Shown here: piece after piece, positions 42,562 through 51,279 of the stretch
How positions within the stretch are numbered: the stretch's first letter is position 1
Layout of the letters: each line of letters opens with the position of its first letter
Assembly (NCBI RefSeq): GCF_000720485.1
Contig: NZ_JOAX01000018.1
Location: 90,824-154,823 of the forward strand
From: Streptomyces ochraceiscleroticus
GTDB taxonomy: Bacteria > Actinomycetota > Actinomycetes > Streptomycetales > Streptomycetaceae
DNA: 64,000 nucleotides
Direction: 5' to 3'
Notes under the pieces: generated by a model
Databases searched by the model: none
Seen by the model: only the letters and a program-made list of their open reading frames with translations
What the model was told of the DNA's origin: nothing
Translations under genes and position numbers: made by a program

Positions 42562-43527
42562 ATGCGGCATGATCACAGCTCACAGCGGCCCCTGTTGCAG
42601 CTTCGCAACAGAAAAGACATCCACGATTCGTCCTGGGCACTGGCCCTGGCGCCTCGCCTCGCCCAGTTCGAGGCGGTGGCGCGGCACGAACACGTGACCC
42701 GCGCCGCGTACGAGCTGGGCATGCCCCAGCCGACCCTCAGCCGCGCCATCGTCCGCCTGGAGGAGGAGCTGGGCGTCGCGCTCTTCGCCCGGCACGGCCG
42801 CACGCTCTCCCTCAGCCCGGCGGGCCGCGCCTTCCTCGGCTCCGTCGAGCGCGCCCTGACCGACATCGAACGGGCAGCGGAGTCCGTACGCGCCGACGCC
42901 GACCCGGCCGCCGGCAAGGTCGCCTTCGGCTTCCTGCACACCCTCGGCTCCGAGACCGTACCGGGCCTGATCCGGACCTTCCGCGCCGACCACCCCCAGG
43001 TCCGCTTCCAGCTCATCCAGGGCTTCGGCGAGGCCATGCTGGACCGGCTGCGCGCGGGCGACCTGGACCTCTGCCTGACCTCGCCGGTCCCCGACGCGCC
43101 CGAACTGGTCGCCCGCCGCCTGGACGAGCAGAAGCTGCGCCTGGTCGTCCCCGATGACCACGCCCTCGCCACCCGCAAGCGCATCCGCCTCGCCGAGGCA
43201 GCCGACGAGCTGTTCGTGACCCTCGAAGAGGGCTTCGGACTGCGCCGCATCACCGACGCGCTGTGCGCCGAGGCCGGCTTCACCCCGAAGGTCGCCTTCG
43301 AGGGCGAGGAGGCCGAGACGCTGCGCGGCCTGGTCGCCGCGGGCCTGGGCGTCGCCCTGCTGCCGCCCCCGCCGGTCCCGCGCCCGGGCGTCGTCGAACT
43401 GACCGTCACCGCGCCGCGCGCCGTCCGCGAGATCGGCGTCGCCTGGCTCGACGGCCACGTCGACACTCCTCCGGTGGCCGCCTTCAAAAAGTTCCTGCTG
43501 AGCCGGCGGGGGCAGTTGCTGCATTGA
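42562..43527 (+). CDS. LysR-family transcriptional regulator
   Basis: 321 residues. The helix-turn-helix is at about residues 30-80 (LAQFEAVARHEHVTRAAYEL then MPQPTLSRAIVRLEEELGVA). The substrate-binding domain follows (VAFGFLHTLGSETVPGLIRT, LRLVVPDDHALATR, GLGVALLPPP). A 25-residue basic extension precedes the usual start. ATG 42562 is used, with ATG 42535 possible in the same frame. It is divergent from the MFS exporter and probably activates it. Confidence 0.87.
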   Translation: MRHDHSSQRPLLQLRNRKDIHDSSWALALAPRLAQFEAVARHEHVTRAAYELGMPQPTLSRAIVRLEEELGVALFARHGRTLSLSPAGRAFLGSVERALTDIERAAESVRADADPAAGKVAFGFLHTLGSETVPGLIRTFRADHPQVRFQLIQGFGEAMLDRLRAGDLDLCLTSPVPDAPELVARRLDEQKLRLVVPDDHALATRKRIRLAEAADELFVTLEEGFGLRRITDALCAEAGFTPKVAFEGEEAETLRGLVAAGLGVALLPPPPVPRPGVVELTVTAPRAVREIGVAWLDGHVDTPPVAAFKKFLLSRRGQLLH

Positions 43528-43749
43528 GGGTGGGGTGCGGGGGAGCGGGGCGAGGGCGGGGAAGAGGCGGTGGGGCCGGCTCGCATGTTTCCTGGCAGGG
43601 CCCCTCCCTCTCCCCACGAGGGACGGCGCCCCGGGAGCCCGGTGACGAGGCCCCTCCCCCACCTCCGCCACACTGCTCCCGAAGCTACCGCGCCCCACTG
43701 ACAATCCGACCTGAGCCGGTACCCCCCTGACAATCCGGCCCGGCCCGGC

Positions 43750-44520
43750 TCACCCCCGCAGCGTCGCCCCGAAGCCCGCTGCCAGGGGCATGCGGAGGCC
43801 GAGGGGCGGGGGAGCGGCCATGGCGTCCTGGACGGGGCGGGAGTAGGTGCGGTGGAAGAGGGAGCCGAGGACGAAGTCTGCGGCGAGGGAGCGGACTTCG
43901 GAGCGGTGCTGGTGGAGGCCGTGGCCGTCGGAGTGGACCTCGAAGCGGCAGGTGTCGCGGTTGATCTTCTTGGCGCGCTCGGCGTAGCGGTAGGACAGGT
44001 CGGGGTCGACGCGTTCGTCATTGGTGCCGTGTACGAGCAGCACACGGCGGCCGACGAGCTGCTTGACCGGGTCGGGCGGGGTGGCGGCCGGGCCGTTCGG
44101 GAGCCAGGGCGCGATGCCCAGGACGGAGTTGACCGCCGGGTGGCCCGCGGCGAGCAGCGCTGCGCGGGCGCCCGTGCCCGTACCGACCAGGCAGAGCGGG
44201 ACGTCGCCGTAGCGGCGGACGATCTCGGCCACCGCCCACTCCGCGTCCTGCGCGGGGTGGGCCGCGTCCCCGTTCCAGCCGCGGCAGCGGAAGTGCAGGA
44301 CGTGGGTGGTCAGCCCGTCCCTGCGGCCGGCCCGCGCCAGGCCCGCGGCCAGCGCGCGGGCCGTCAGCGTGGCCACCGGCGAGGGGCGCCCGGTGCCCGT
44401 CTCGCCGCCCTCGGGAAGTAAGAGGGCGACCGCGTTCACCGCGCCGCCCGCCGGTCCCGTACCCGCTCCCAGTCGTTTCCCCAGCCGGGCCGTGCGCCCG
44501 GACAACGATTGCCCATCCAT
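43750..44520 (-). CDS. Alpha/beta hydrolase-fold protein lacking the usual serine
   Basis: 256 residues. It resembles dienelactone-hydrolase-type alpha/beta proteins ([20 protein letters not shown] near the acid residue, [10 protein letters not shown] near the histidine). The nucleophile elbow, however, reads [16 protein letters not shown], with Thr where GxSxG proteins have Ser. It may therefore have no ordinary esterase activity. There is no signal peptide. ATG 44520 is the start given by the open frame. Its product is unconnected to the divergent add gene in any obvious way. Confidence 0.72.
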   Translation of the reverse strand: MDGQSLSGRTARLGKRLGAGTGPAGGAVNAVALLLPEGGETGTGRPSPVATLTARALAAGLARAGRRDGLTTHVLHFRCRGWNGDAAHPAQDAEWAVAEIVRRYGDVPLCLVGTGTGARAALLAAGHPAVNSVLGIAPWLPNGPAATPPDPVKQLVGRRVLLVHGTNDERVDPDLSYRYAERAKKINRDTCRFEVHSDGHGLHQHRSEVRSLAADFVLGSLFHRTYSRPVQDAMAAPPPLGLRMPLAAGFGATLRG

Positions 44521-44671
44521 GGGCAGAACGATGGCAGACAGGAGGTCGGTGGCCCACCCCGTGTACGGGTCACTGTTCCGTATCGGTGCCCGGCCCGGTC
44601 GCGAGCGGTACCGAGTCCGGTACCGGGGCGGCTCGGAGCCCGCCGGAACGCGGCCGAATCGCTAGTGCGTT

Positions 44672-44683
44672 CTACGCGCGTAG
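44672..44683 (+). promoter_or_regulatory. Nucleoside-regulon operator at add
   Basis: Perfect 12-bp palindrome CTACGCGCGTAG, four bases before the -10 hexamer of add. The identical word occurs at deoC and pnp. A repressor here would block the promoter. Confidence 0.75.
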
Positions 44684-44687
44684 GGGC

Positions 44688-44693
44688 TACAGT
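44688..44693 (+). promoter_or_regulatory. -10 box of a leaderless add transcript
   Basis: TACAGT ends six bases before ATG 44700, so RNA would start at the A of the start codon. No ribosome-binding site precedes the ATG, in keeping with leaderless translation. Confidence 0.55.
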
Positions 44694-44699
44694 GCGGCA

Positions 44700-45836
44700 A
44701 TGACGAGCCAGACCAGCAATCTCCCGACCGCAGAGCAGATCCGCCGCGCGCCGAAGGTGCTGCTCCACGACCACCTCGACGGCGGCCTGCGGCCCGCCAC
44801 GATCGTCGAACTCGCCCGCGAGACCGGGTACGACGGCCTGCCCGAGACGGATTCCGAGAAGCTCGGCATCTGGTTCCGCGAGGCCGCGGACTCGGGCTCG
44901 CTGGAGCGCTATCTGGAGACCTTCGCGCACACCTGCGCCGTCATGCAGACCCGCGACGCGCTGGCCAGGGTGGCCGCCGAGTGCGCCGAGGACCTGGCCG
45001 CCGACGGCGTCGTCTACGCCGAGATCCGGTACGCACCCGAGCAGCACCTGGAGAAGGGGCTGACCCTCGAAGAGGTCGTCGAGGCGGTCAACGACGGCTT
45101 CCGGGAGGGCGAGCGGCGGGCGCGGGCCAACGGCCACCGCATCCGCGTCGGCGCGCTGCTCACCGCGATGCGGCATGCCGCCCGCGCCCTGGAGATCGCC
45201 GAACTGGCCAACCGCTACCGCGACCTGGGCGTGGTCGGCTTCGACATCGCGGGCGCCGAGGCGGGCTACCCGCCCACCCGCCACCTGGACGCGTTCGAGT
45301 ACCTCAAGCGCGAGAACAACCACTTCACGATCCACGCGGGCGAGGCGTTCGGGCTGCCGTCCATCTGGCAGGCGCTGCAGTGGTGCGGCGCCGACCGCCT
45401 CGGGCACGGCGTGCGGATCATCGACGACATCCAGGTCGACGAGGACGGCGGCGTGAAGCTGGGCCGGCTGGCGTCGTACGTGCGCGACAAGCGCATCCCG
45501 CTGGAGATGTGCCCGACCTCGAATCTGCAGACCGGCGCGGCCAGTTCGTACGCCGAGCACCCGATCGGGCTGCTGCGCCGGCTGCAGTTCCGGCTCACGC
45601 TCAATACGGACAACCGCTTGATGAGCGGCACGACCATGTCGCGCGAATTCGAGCACCTGGTCAAGACGTTCCAGTACACGTTCGACGACATGCAGTGGTT
45701 CACCGTCAACGCCATGAAATCCGCGTTCATCCCTTTCGATGAACGTCTGGCCATGATCAACGACGTGATCAAGCCCGGTTATGCCGAGCTGAAGTCGGAA
45801 TGGCTCTTCCCGAAGGGTGTCGCACGGTCCATGTGA
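44700..45836 (+). CDS. add: Adenosine deaminase
   Basis: 378 residues. Deaminates adenosine and deoxyadenosine to inosine forms. Zinc ligands: HDHLDGG (HxH) near residue 23, TIHAGEAFG (His) and [12 protein letters not shown] (Asp). [11 protein letters not shown] holds the catalytic histidine. AGAEAGYPP and [10 protein letters not shown] are typical of the actinobacterial enzyme. It works with PNP for purine salvage, and its promoter carries the shared palindrome. Confidence 0.95.
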   Translation: MTSQTSNLPTAEQIRRAPKVLLHDHLDGGLRPATIVELARETGYDGLPETDSEKLGIWFREAADSGSLERYLETFAHTCAVMQTRDALARVAAECAEDLAADGVVYAEIRYAPEQHLEKGLTLEEVVEAVNDGFREGERRARANGHRIRVGALLTAMRHAARALEIAELANRYRDLGVVGFDIAGAEAGYPPTRHLDAFEYLKRENNHFTIHAGEAFGLPSIWQALQWCGADRLGHGVRIIDDIQVDEDGGVKLGRLASYVRDKRIPLEMCPTSNLQTGAASSYAEHPIGLLRRLQFRLTLNTDNRLMSGTTMSREFEHLVKTFQYTFDDMQWFTVNAMKSAFIPFDERLAMINDVIKPGYAELKSEWLFPKGVARSM

Positions 45837-45989
45837 GCTGGGCGTCCTGACGCTGAGTGAGGTGCTGGGGCGGGGAGTTCGGATGGTCGGCCGAGGCGGC
45901 GAACCGGGCATGTGGGATGTTTGCGGCTTGGGCGATCATGTCTTTAGCGTCAAGTGCCGGACAAAACCCCGTCACGAGGACAAAAGTTG

Positions 45990-46259
45990 ATGAAGCAGGG
46001 AACCGTCAAGATCATCGGTGCCGCGGCCCTCGGAGCGGCCTTCGCCGCCACCGCGGCCGGCACCGCTTCCGCCGCTTCCGTGGCCGAGCCGGTCACCGGT
46101 GCCGCCAGCGGGCCGCTGCAGAGCCTCACCGGCCAGGCCGCGCCGTCCTCCGACGGCGGCGGCAAGAGCACGACGAACGCCAAGGGGAACCTCCTCGGCG
46201 GGCTGCCGGCCGGCGGCGTCACCAAGGCCGTGGGCGGCGGCCTCCCCCTCGGCGGCTGA
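45990..46259 (+). CDS. Small secreted Gly-rich protein
   Basis: 89 residues. A signal peptide (MKQGTVKIIGAAALGAAFAA, then TAAGTASA) is followed by about 60 residues rich in Gly, Ser and Pro (SLTGQAAPSSDGGGKSTTN, GGLPAGGVTKAVGGGLPLGG). There are no cysteines and no known domain. ATG 45990 has GAGGA 9 bases upstream. It resembles ATP-binding-free small exported proteins of unknown role that are common in streptomycetes. A strong hairpin follows. Confidence 0.7.
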   Translation: MKQGTVKIIGAAALGAAFAATAAGTASAASVAEPVTGAASGPLQSLTGQAAPSSDGGGKSTTNAKGNLLGGLPAGGVTKAVGGGLPLGG

Positions 46260-46273
46260 GGCGCCGCCACGCA

Positions 46274-46315
46274 CCGCGCCCCGGTCCGTACACATCCGTA
46301 CGGGCCGGGGCGCGG
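46274..46315. terminator. Bidirectional terminator
   Basis: An 18-bp stem with one G-U pair (46274-46291 with 46298-46315), between the secreted protein gene and the convergent PspC gene. Confidence 0.75.
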
Positions 46316-46366
46316 CTCTGCCCGGGTACTGCGGCGCGAAGCCCCCGGAGGGGCGCGCCGCGCGGA

Positions 46367-46570
46367 TCACCAGGCTTCGCTGTACTTCTTCTCCGCCGGG
46401 AGGAAGATCCACAGCGCGAGGTAGACGAGGAACTGCGGGCCGGGCAGCAGACACGACAGCACGAAGATCACGCGCATCGTGGTGGGGGTCGTGCCGAAGC
46501 GCCGGGCCAGACCCGCGCAGACTCCGGCGATCATCCTGTTGTTGCGGGGGCGGACCAGTGCGGCGGCCAT
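46367..46570 (-). CDS. PspC-domain membrane protein
   Basis: 67 residues, nearly all one PspC domain: RPRNNRMIAGVCAGLARRFG, then TTMRVIFVLSCLLPGPQF and LVYLALWIFLPAEK. One hairpin of membrane helices is likely. Stand-alone PspC proteins are linked to envelope-stress regulation in other bacteria; the role here is unknown. The start is ATG 46570, 61 bp downstream of the VanZ gene on the same strand. Confidence 0.85.
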   Translation of the reverse strand: MAAALVRPRNNRMIAGVCAGLARRFGTTPTTMRVIFVLSCLLPGPQFLVYLALWIFLPAEKKYSEAW

Positions 46571-46630
46571 GGGGCTCGACTCCTTGCTCGGTTTCCGGGT
46601 CCGCTTCCGGTGCGACCCGATGACTCCACG

Positions 46631-47152
46631 CTAGGTCCGCGAGCCGGACAGGGCGTCGGCCTGCGGAGCGAGACCGACCCTGGGGATCGTCGGGGTCGGC
46701 ACCGCCCCCGCGTACTCCCGACGGCGGAGCCGGGCCCTGACCACAGGGACGATCACGAGGTGCGCCAGCGCCACCCCCAGCGTGTTCAGCAGTACCACGT
46801 CCACGTCCGGCACCCGCCCCGGCACCGTGCTCTGCAGCACCGCGACGGCGAACGCGATCATCGCGCCCGTGAACACCGTACGGGTGAAGGACCCCAGCGC
46901 CGAGGCGGTCAGCCGGCCGCCCGCGAGCGGCAGCAGCACGCCCAGCGGCGCCATCAGCAGCACCGCGCCGCCGAGCTGGTGCACGGCCTCCCAGGGCCCC
47001 AGCGCCAGCGCGGCGCGGATCGTCTCCAGGGGCCGGAGATTGGCGGCCGGTACCCAGGGCACCGCGCGTGGACGCAGCATCACCGAGTAGACGATCGACA
47101 GGTGCGCCAGAAGGAGGACGAAGCCCGCGGCGCGCATACGGAAACCGGCCAT
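46631..47152 (-). CDS. VanZ-family membrane protein
   Basis: 173 residues with about four spans (AGFVLLLAHLSIVYSVMLRP, GAVLLMAPLGVLLPLAGG, VFTGAMIAFAVAVLQST, VVLLNTLGVALAHLVIVPV). NLRPLETIR and PGRVPDVDVVLLNTLG are VanZ-family landmarks. VanZ relatives can give low-level teicoplanin tolerance, but most have no known role. ATG 47152 is preferred; ATG 47137 is possible. The open frame further upstream does not look like coding sequence. Confidence 0.8.
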   Translation of the reverse strand: MAGFRMRAAGFVLLLAHLSIVYSVMLRPRAVPWVPAANLRPLETIRAALALGPWEAVHQLGGAVLLMAPLGVLLPLAGGRLTASALGSFTRTVFTGAMIAFAVAVLQSTVPGRVPDVDVVLLNTLGVALAHLVIVPVVRARLRRREYAGAVPTPTIPRVGLAPQADALSGSRT

Positions 47153-47241
47153 CCCGCCGGGGCCATGACGCTGCACACCCGCCCAGACGTCACCACAGGC
47201 GGCGGCGGTTCCGTGCGGGGCGTCACAGTGGGAGCCGGGGC

Positions 47242-47871
47242 TCAGCCCTCGCCGTCCGCCCCGTCCGTCCCGTCCGGGGTCGGTACCGGGCTGCCCCAGT
47301 CGGCGTGCTGGGCGATGTCGGGGTGGCGCAGGACGGCGTCCGAGCAGCCGTAGTAGCGGGGGGCCGCCGCGTCCGGGCCGCCGAGCACCGCCGCCCGCTT
47401 CCCGTCCACCGGCAGCCGTGTCCCGTACGTGCACACGAGCTGTGCAAGCGCGAACGACGGCAGGTCCTCGGGGCGGATGTTCAGCCGCAGCGCGTCGTCC
47501 GGATCGCCGGCGCGCGGCCCGGAGACCGTCAGGTCGTCCGGTACCGCCGTGTCGAAGCCCGCGTCCTCCTCACCGGGCGCGGGCCGCTGCCGCAGCTCGT
47601 CCAGGAGCGTACGGGCCACCTCCGGCCGGTCCTCGGACGTACCGCCCTTGGGCAGCGACACGGTCCGCTCCACCGGGACCAGCGCCGAGCTGCACACCAG
47701 GTAGATCCTGACCGGGTCGCCGACCGGCACCTCGGGCACCCCGGCCGGCTCCTCGGCCCGGCAGCTCACCCGCGAGGGCGCGCCGCCCGCGTCCACCGGC
47801 ACCGACGTGCCGCGGATGCCGCAGCCGGCGGCCGTGAGGGCGAGCGCCAGGAGTACGGCGGCCCGCCTCAT
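47242..47871 (-). CDS. AfsQ-linked lipoprotein
   Basis: 209 residues. Lipoprotein signal MRRAAVLLALALTAAGC, then VPVGDPVRIYLVCSSALVPV, LLDELRQRPAPGEEDAGFDT and LRLNIRPEDLPSFALAQLVC, a GerM-like layout of strands and helices. The ATG overlaps the afsQ2 stop (ATGA), so it is coupled to the sensor kinase and may modulate its sensing at the outer face of the membrane. A homologous lipoprotein sits at this place in the S. coelicolor afsQ locus. Confidence 0.85.
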   Translation of the reverse strand: MRRAAVLLALALTAAGCGIRGTSVPVDAGGAPSRVSCRAEEPAGVPEVPVGDPVRIYLVCSSALVPVERTVSLPKGGTSEDRPEVARTLLDELRQRPAPGEEDAGFDTAVPDDLTVSGPRAGDPDDALRLNIRPEDLPSFALAQLVCTYGTRLPVDGKRAAVLGGPDAAAPRYYGCSDAVLRHPDIAQHADWGSPVPTPDGTDGADGEG

Positions 47872-49478
47872 CGCTCACCCTCCGCAGCCGTGCCGTCCGT
47901 ACCGCCGTCGCCGTCCCGCTGCTGCCGCTCGGCGGACGCTCCGGAACCGGCCCCGGATTCGCCGTCCCTGTTCCCATCCCCGTCCGCCGTCAGCCGCGAC
48001 GCGTCCCTCGGGAGCCGCAGCGTGAAGACTGCGCCGCCCTCCTCGGAGTTGGCGGCCGTGATCTCGCCGCCGTGGATGTGCGCGTTCTCCAGGGCGATGG
48101 AGAGGCCCAGGCCCGAGCCCTCCGAGCGCGGCCGGGAGGCGCTGGCCTTGTAGAACCGGTCGAAGACGTGCGGCAGCACCTCTTCCGGGATACCGGGTCC
48201 ATGATCCCGTACGCGTACGAGCAGCCACTCGCCCTCGGTACGGACCGACACCCGCACCGGCGACCCGCCGTGCTTGAGCGCGTTGCCGATCAGATTCGCC
48301 AGGATCACGTCCAGGCGGCGCGGGTCCAGCCGCGCCATGATGCCGCGCTCGGCGTCCAGCTCCACCGCGTCCAGCCAGGCCCGCGCGTCGATGCACGCGG
48401 TCACCTGGTCGGCGACGTCCACGTCGTCCAGGACCAGCCGCGCCGTCCCCGCGTCGAAGCGGGTGACCTCCATCAAGTTCTCCACCAGGTCGTTCAGCCG
48501 CCGGGTCTCGCTGACCACGAGCTGCACCGCGGGCGCGATCATCGGGTCCAGCGACTCGGCCTCGTCCTCCAGGACCTCCGTCACGGCCGTGATCGCGGTC
48601 AGCGGCGTCCGCAGCTCGTGCGACATGTCTGCGACGAACCGCCGCGAGGACGCCTCCCGGGCGCTCAGCTCCTCCACCCGCTGCTGCAGCCGCTCCGCGG
48701 TCCGGTTGAACGTACGGGAGAGATCGGCCAGCTCGTCCGTGCCGGTCACCCGCAGCCGAGTGTCCAGCTTCCCCTCGCCCAGCTCGCGCGCGGCCGTACC
48801 GAGCCGCTGCACGGGCCGCAGCACGGTCGTCGCGGCGGCCTGCGCCAGCAGCGCCGAGCCGACCAGCGCGAGCAGCGTCGCCACCCCCAGCGACCACGCC
48901 AGCGAGTTCAGGTCCTGCCGCTCCGTGGCCAGCGACTTCAGCATGTAACCGGTCGGGCCGCCGCCGATCATCTTCGCCCCGGCCACGAAGTACGGGCCGT
49001 CGTCGATCTCCTGCCGCTGCCAGTACAGGTGGTACGGCGCCTTGTTCGACTCGTCCACCGGCCGGCGCTGCTCCACGGCCTTCTGCAGCGACTTCGGCAC
49101 GGTCGTGAGGTTGAGCAGGTCCTTGTCGGTGGTGGCGGCGCAGGGCTTGCCCGCGCTGTCCTCCGAGATCAGCAGGACCGCGTAGTTCTGCGGCCCCGCG
49201 GCCATCTGGCGGGCGGCGTCCCGCAGTTCCTCGCAGGCCGGATGGAGCGGCAGCGACCGCGTGCGCTCCGCGAGCTGGGTGCGGAAGTCCTTCAGCGCGG
49301 CGTTCTGCGTGCGGTCCAGCACGGTGTTGCGGTTGAGCCAGTACGCGATGCCGGACGCCGAGACCGCGGCGGTCAGCGCCACCAGCGCGAAGACCACGAC
49401 CAGCCGCAGCCGCAGGCTCGTCCAGCGCAGCAGGCCCGAGGCGACGCCGCGCAGCCGGCCCGGGGCCGGTTCGCTCAC
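47868..49478 (-). CDS. afsQ2: Sensor histidine kinase AfsQ2
   Basis: 536 residues. Span 1 (LVVVFALVALTAAVSASGIA), an extracytoplasmic sensor of about 150 residues, and span 2 (SLGVATLLALVGSALLA) lead to HAMP (VLRPVQRLGTAARELGEGKL). The dimerisation helix has FVADMSHELRTPLTAI with the phosphorylated histidine. The ATPase has LANLIGNALKHG, VRDHGPGIPEE and GSGLGLSIA. It phosphorylates AfsQ1. GTG 49478 overlaps the afsQ1 stop. Family knowledge: AfsQ1/Q2 influences antibiotic production and nitrogen-related growth in S. coelicolor. Confidence 0.93.
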   Translation of the reverse strand: MSEPAPGRLRGVASGLLRWTSLRLRLVVVFALVALTAAVSASGIAYWLNRNTVLDRTQNAALKDFRTQLAERTRSLPLHPACEELRDAARQMAAGPQNYAVLLISEDSAGKPCAATTDKDLLNLTTVPKSLQKAVEQRRPVDESNKAPYHLYWQRQEIDDGPYFVAGAKMIGGGPTGYMLKSLATERQDLNSLAWSLGVATLLALVGSALLAQAAATTVLRPVQRLGTAARELGEGKLDTRLRVTGTDELADLSRTFNRTAERLQQRVEELSAREASSRRFVADMSHELRTPLTAITAVTEVLEDEAESLDPMIAPAVQLVVSETRRLNDLVENLMEVTRFDAGTARLVLDDVDVADQVTACIDARAWLDAVELDAERGIMARLDPRRLDVILANLIGNALKHGGSPVRVSVRTEGEWLLVRVRDHGPGIPEEVLPHVFDRFYKASASRPRSEGSGLGLSIALENAHIHGGEITAANSEEGGAVFTLRLPRDASRLTADGDGNRDGESGAGSGASAERQQRDGDGGTDGTAAEGER

Positions 49479-50161
49479 TGCGGGGTGTCCAGGCGGTAAC
49501 CGACCCCGCGGACCGTGCGGATCAGCGTCGGCGAGGACGGCACGTCCTCCACCTTGGCGCGCAGCCGCTGCACGCACGCGTCCACCAGGCGCGAGTCGCC
49601 GAGGTAGTCGTGCTCCCACACCAGGCGGAGGAGCTGCTGTCTGGACAGCGCCTGCCCGGGGCGGCGGCTCAGCTCCAGCAGCAACCGCAGCTCGGTCGGG
49701 GTCAGTTGCAGGTCCTCGCCGTTCTTGGTGACGGTCATCGCCGAACGGTCGATGACCAGCGACCCGAACGTCGCCGAATCGCTCGACTCGCGTTCGCCGC
49801 GGCGCAGCACCGCCCGGATGCGGGCGTCCAGCACCCGCCCCTGCACCGGCTTGACGACATAGTCGTCCGCGCCGGACTCCAGTCCGACGACCACATCGAT
49901 GTCGTCGTTCCGTGCGGTCAGCAGGATGATGGGCAGTTGGTCCGTACGGCGGATCCGCCGGCACACCTCGAAACCGTCGATCCCCGGCAGCATCACGTCC
50001 AGGACGATCAGGTCGGGGCGCTGCTCGCGCAGCAGTTTCAGGCCGTCCTCGCCCGTCGCCGCGGTCACCACACGGTGACCCTGGCGGGACAGCGAGAGTT
50101 CGAGGGCCGTGCGGATGGCGTCGTCGTCCTCGATCAGCAACAGGAAAGGCACGTGCGCCAT
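49475..50161 (-). CDS. afsQ1: OmpR-type response regulator AfsQ1
   Basis: 228 residues, apparently very close to S. coelicolor AfsQ1 as I recall it. Receiver domain with acidic cluster IEDDDAI, phospho-acceptor Asp55 in LIVLDVMLPG, and KPVQGRVLDARI. The winged-helix output domain ends in VDACVQRLRAKVEDV and TVRGVGYRLD. It is divergent from sigQ. A GTGAC-6-GTGAC repeat in the gap fits its known recognition sequence. The response regulator-kinase-lipoprotein order is tightly overlapping. Confidence 0.95.
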   Translation of the reverse strand: MAHVPFLLLIEDDDAIRTALELSLSRQGHRVVTAATGEDGLKLLREQRPDLIVLDVMLPGIDGFEVCRRIRRTDQLPIILLTARNDDIDVVVGLESGADDYVVKPVQGRVLDARIRAVLRRGERESSDSATFGSLVIDRSAMTVTKNGEDLQLTPTELRLLLELSRRPGQALSRQQLLRLVWEHDYLGDSRLVDACVQRLRAKVEDVPSSPTLIRTVRGVGYRLDTPQ

Positions 50162-50279
50162 TCTGGCGCATGGCGCGGCCGGACTTCGACCGGCGGCGTC
50201 CTCCCGCCCTTCCGCACACCCGCCTCACCTGCCCCGGCGTACGCCCGAAGCGGGCGTTGTGAACCTCGCGCGGCCCCCT

Positions 50280-50295
50280 GTGACAGGGCTGTGAC
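50280..50295. promoter_or_regulatory. Candidate AfsQ1 binding site
   Basis: Direct repeat GTGAC-6-GTGAC. It matches the AfsQ1 consensus I remember as GTnAC-n6-GTnAC. It lies 118 bp from the afsQ1 start and 110 bp from the sigQ start, suited to control of sigQ and possibly autoregulation. Confidence 0.7.
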
Positions 50296-50405
50296 AGTCG
50301 GCGGACACCGCGATGAAACTGCCGCGGCAGAGTTTCTGTCACCGGGTGGGAAAGACGGCCCGGGACGTGGAGGAACGAGCCGGCTCTACCGACGGGGGGC
50401 GCGAG

Positions 50406-51182
50406 ATGAACACACTGCACAGCACCGCCAACAGCGCAGTAATCACGCGGCTCCACGATGTCGTACGGGCCGGGGAGAAGTCCGGTGCCGCGATCGGGCG
50501 GGGGTGCGCTCGCGGCACCGGGCGTCAGCGGCAGGCGTTCTTCGTGACGCCGGTCGAGGCCGTTGACACCGTCGTGGGGGGAATCGACCGGGGGACCGAC
50601 GGGGGAAACGCGTACGGGGAGGCCACGGAGGAGCGGAGCGCCGCGTCGCCGGCGGTGGACAGCGAAGCCGAGTTCACCGCCTACGTCCAGGAGCGCCGCG
50701 CCTCCCTGTACGCCACCGCCTACCACCTGACCGGCGACCGTCACGAGGCCGAGGACCTGCTGCAGAGCGCGCTGTTCTCGACCTACCGGGCGTGGGACCG
50801 GATCAGCGACAAGCAGGCGGTCGGTGGGTACCTGCGCCGCACGATGACCAATCTGCACATCAGTGCGTGGCGTCGGCGGAAGCTGAACGAGTACCCCACC
50901 GAGGAACTGCCGGAGACGGCCGGCGACCACGACGCGATGCGCGGCACCGAGCTGCGCGCCGTGCTGTGGCAGGCGCTGGCCAAGCTGCCCGAGACGCAGC
51001 GCACGATGCTCGTGCTGCGCTACTACGAGGGCCGGACCGACCCGGAGATCGCCGACATACTGAACATCAGCGTCGGCACGGTGAAGTCGAGCATCTGGCG
51101 TTCGCTGCGGCGGCTGCGCGAGGACGACGTCCTCAGCTTCGGCCGCGACCAGCAGGAGTCCTTCGGCGAGCTGGTGGCCTGA
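50406..51182 (+). CDS. sigQ: ECF sigma factor SigQ
   Basis: 258 residues. An N-terminal extension of about 90 residues, without a known domain, precedes region 2 (FTAYVQERRASLYATAYHLT, then HEAEDLLQSALFSTYRAWDR). Region 4 is LPETQRTMLVLRYYEGRTD then DILNISVGTVKSSIWRSLRR. It is of the SigE-like (SASP) actinobacterial sigma type. ATG 50406 is chosen because known SigQ proteins start MNTLHST, as I recall; the frame is open further upstream to 50313. It is divergent from afsQ1 and family work places it under AfsQ1 control. Confidence 0.92.
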   Translation: MNTLHSTANSAVITRLHDVVRAGEKSGAAIGRGCARGTGRQRQAFFVTPVEAVDTVVGGIDRGTDGGNAYGEATEERSAASPAVDSEAEFTAYVQERRASLYATAYHLTGDRHEAEDLLQSALFSTYRAWDRISDKQAVGGYLRRTMTNLHISAWRRRKLNEYPTEELPETAGDHDAMRGTELRAVLWQALAKLPETQRTMLVLRYYEGRTDPEIADILNISVGTVKSSIWRSLRRLREDDVLSFGRDQQESFGELVA

Positions 51183-51236
51183 GGGGCCGGCCCGAGGGGG
51201 CTGGGGGAAAACGGGGGAGAGGTACGGGGGAAGAAG

Positions 51237-51277
51237 GAGCGGGAACCGGCAGCCGGGGGGTCTGCCGATTCCCGCTC
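51237..51277. terminator. Terminator between sigQ and the uridine kinase-like gene
   Basis: An imperfect stem, 9 bp (51237-51245 with 51269-51277) plus 5 bp inner (51248-51252 with 51262-51266), followed on the plus strand by TTT. The two genes are convergent. Confidence 0.7.
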
Positions 51278-51279
51278 TT

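Noticed and set aside
43690..43740. Direct repeat of CTGACAATCCG in the gap after lysR
   Set aside because: Only two 11-base copies with no further structure; no function can be supported.
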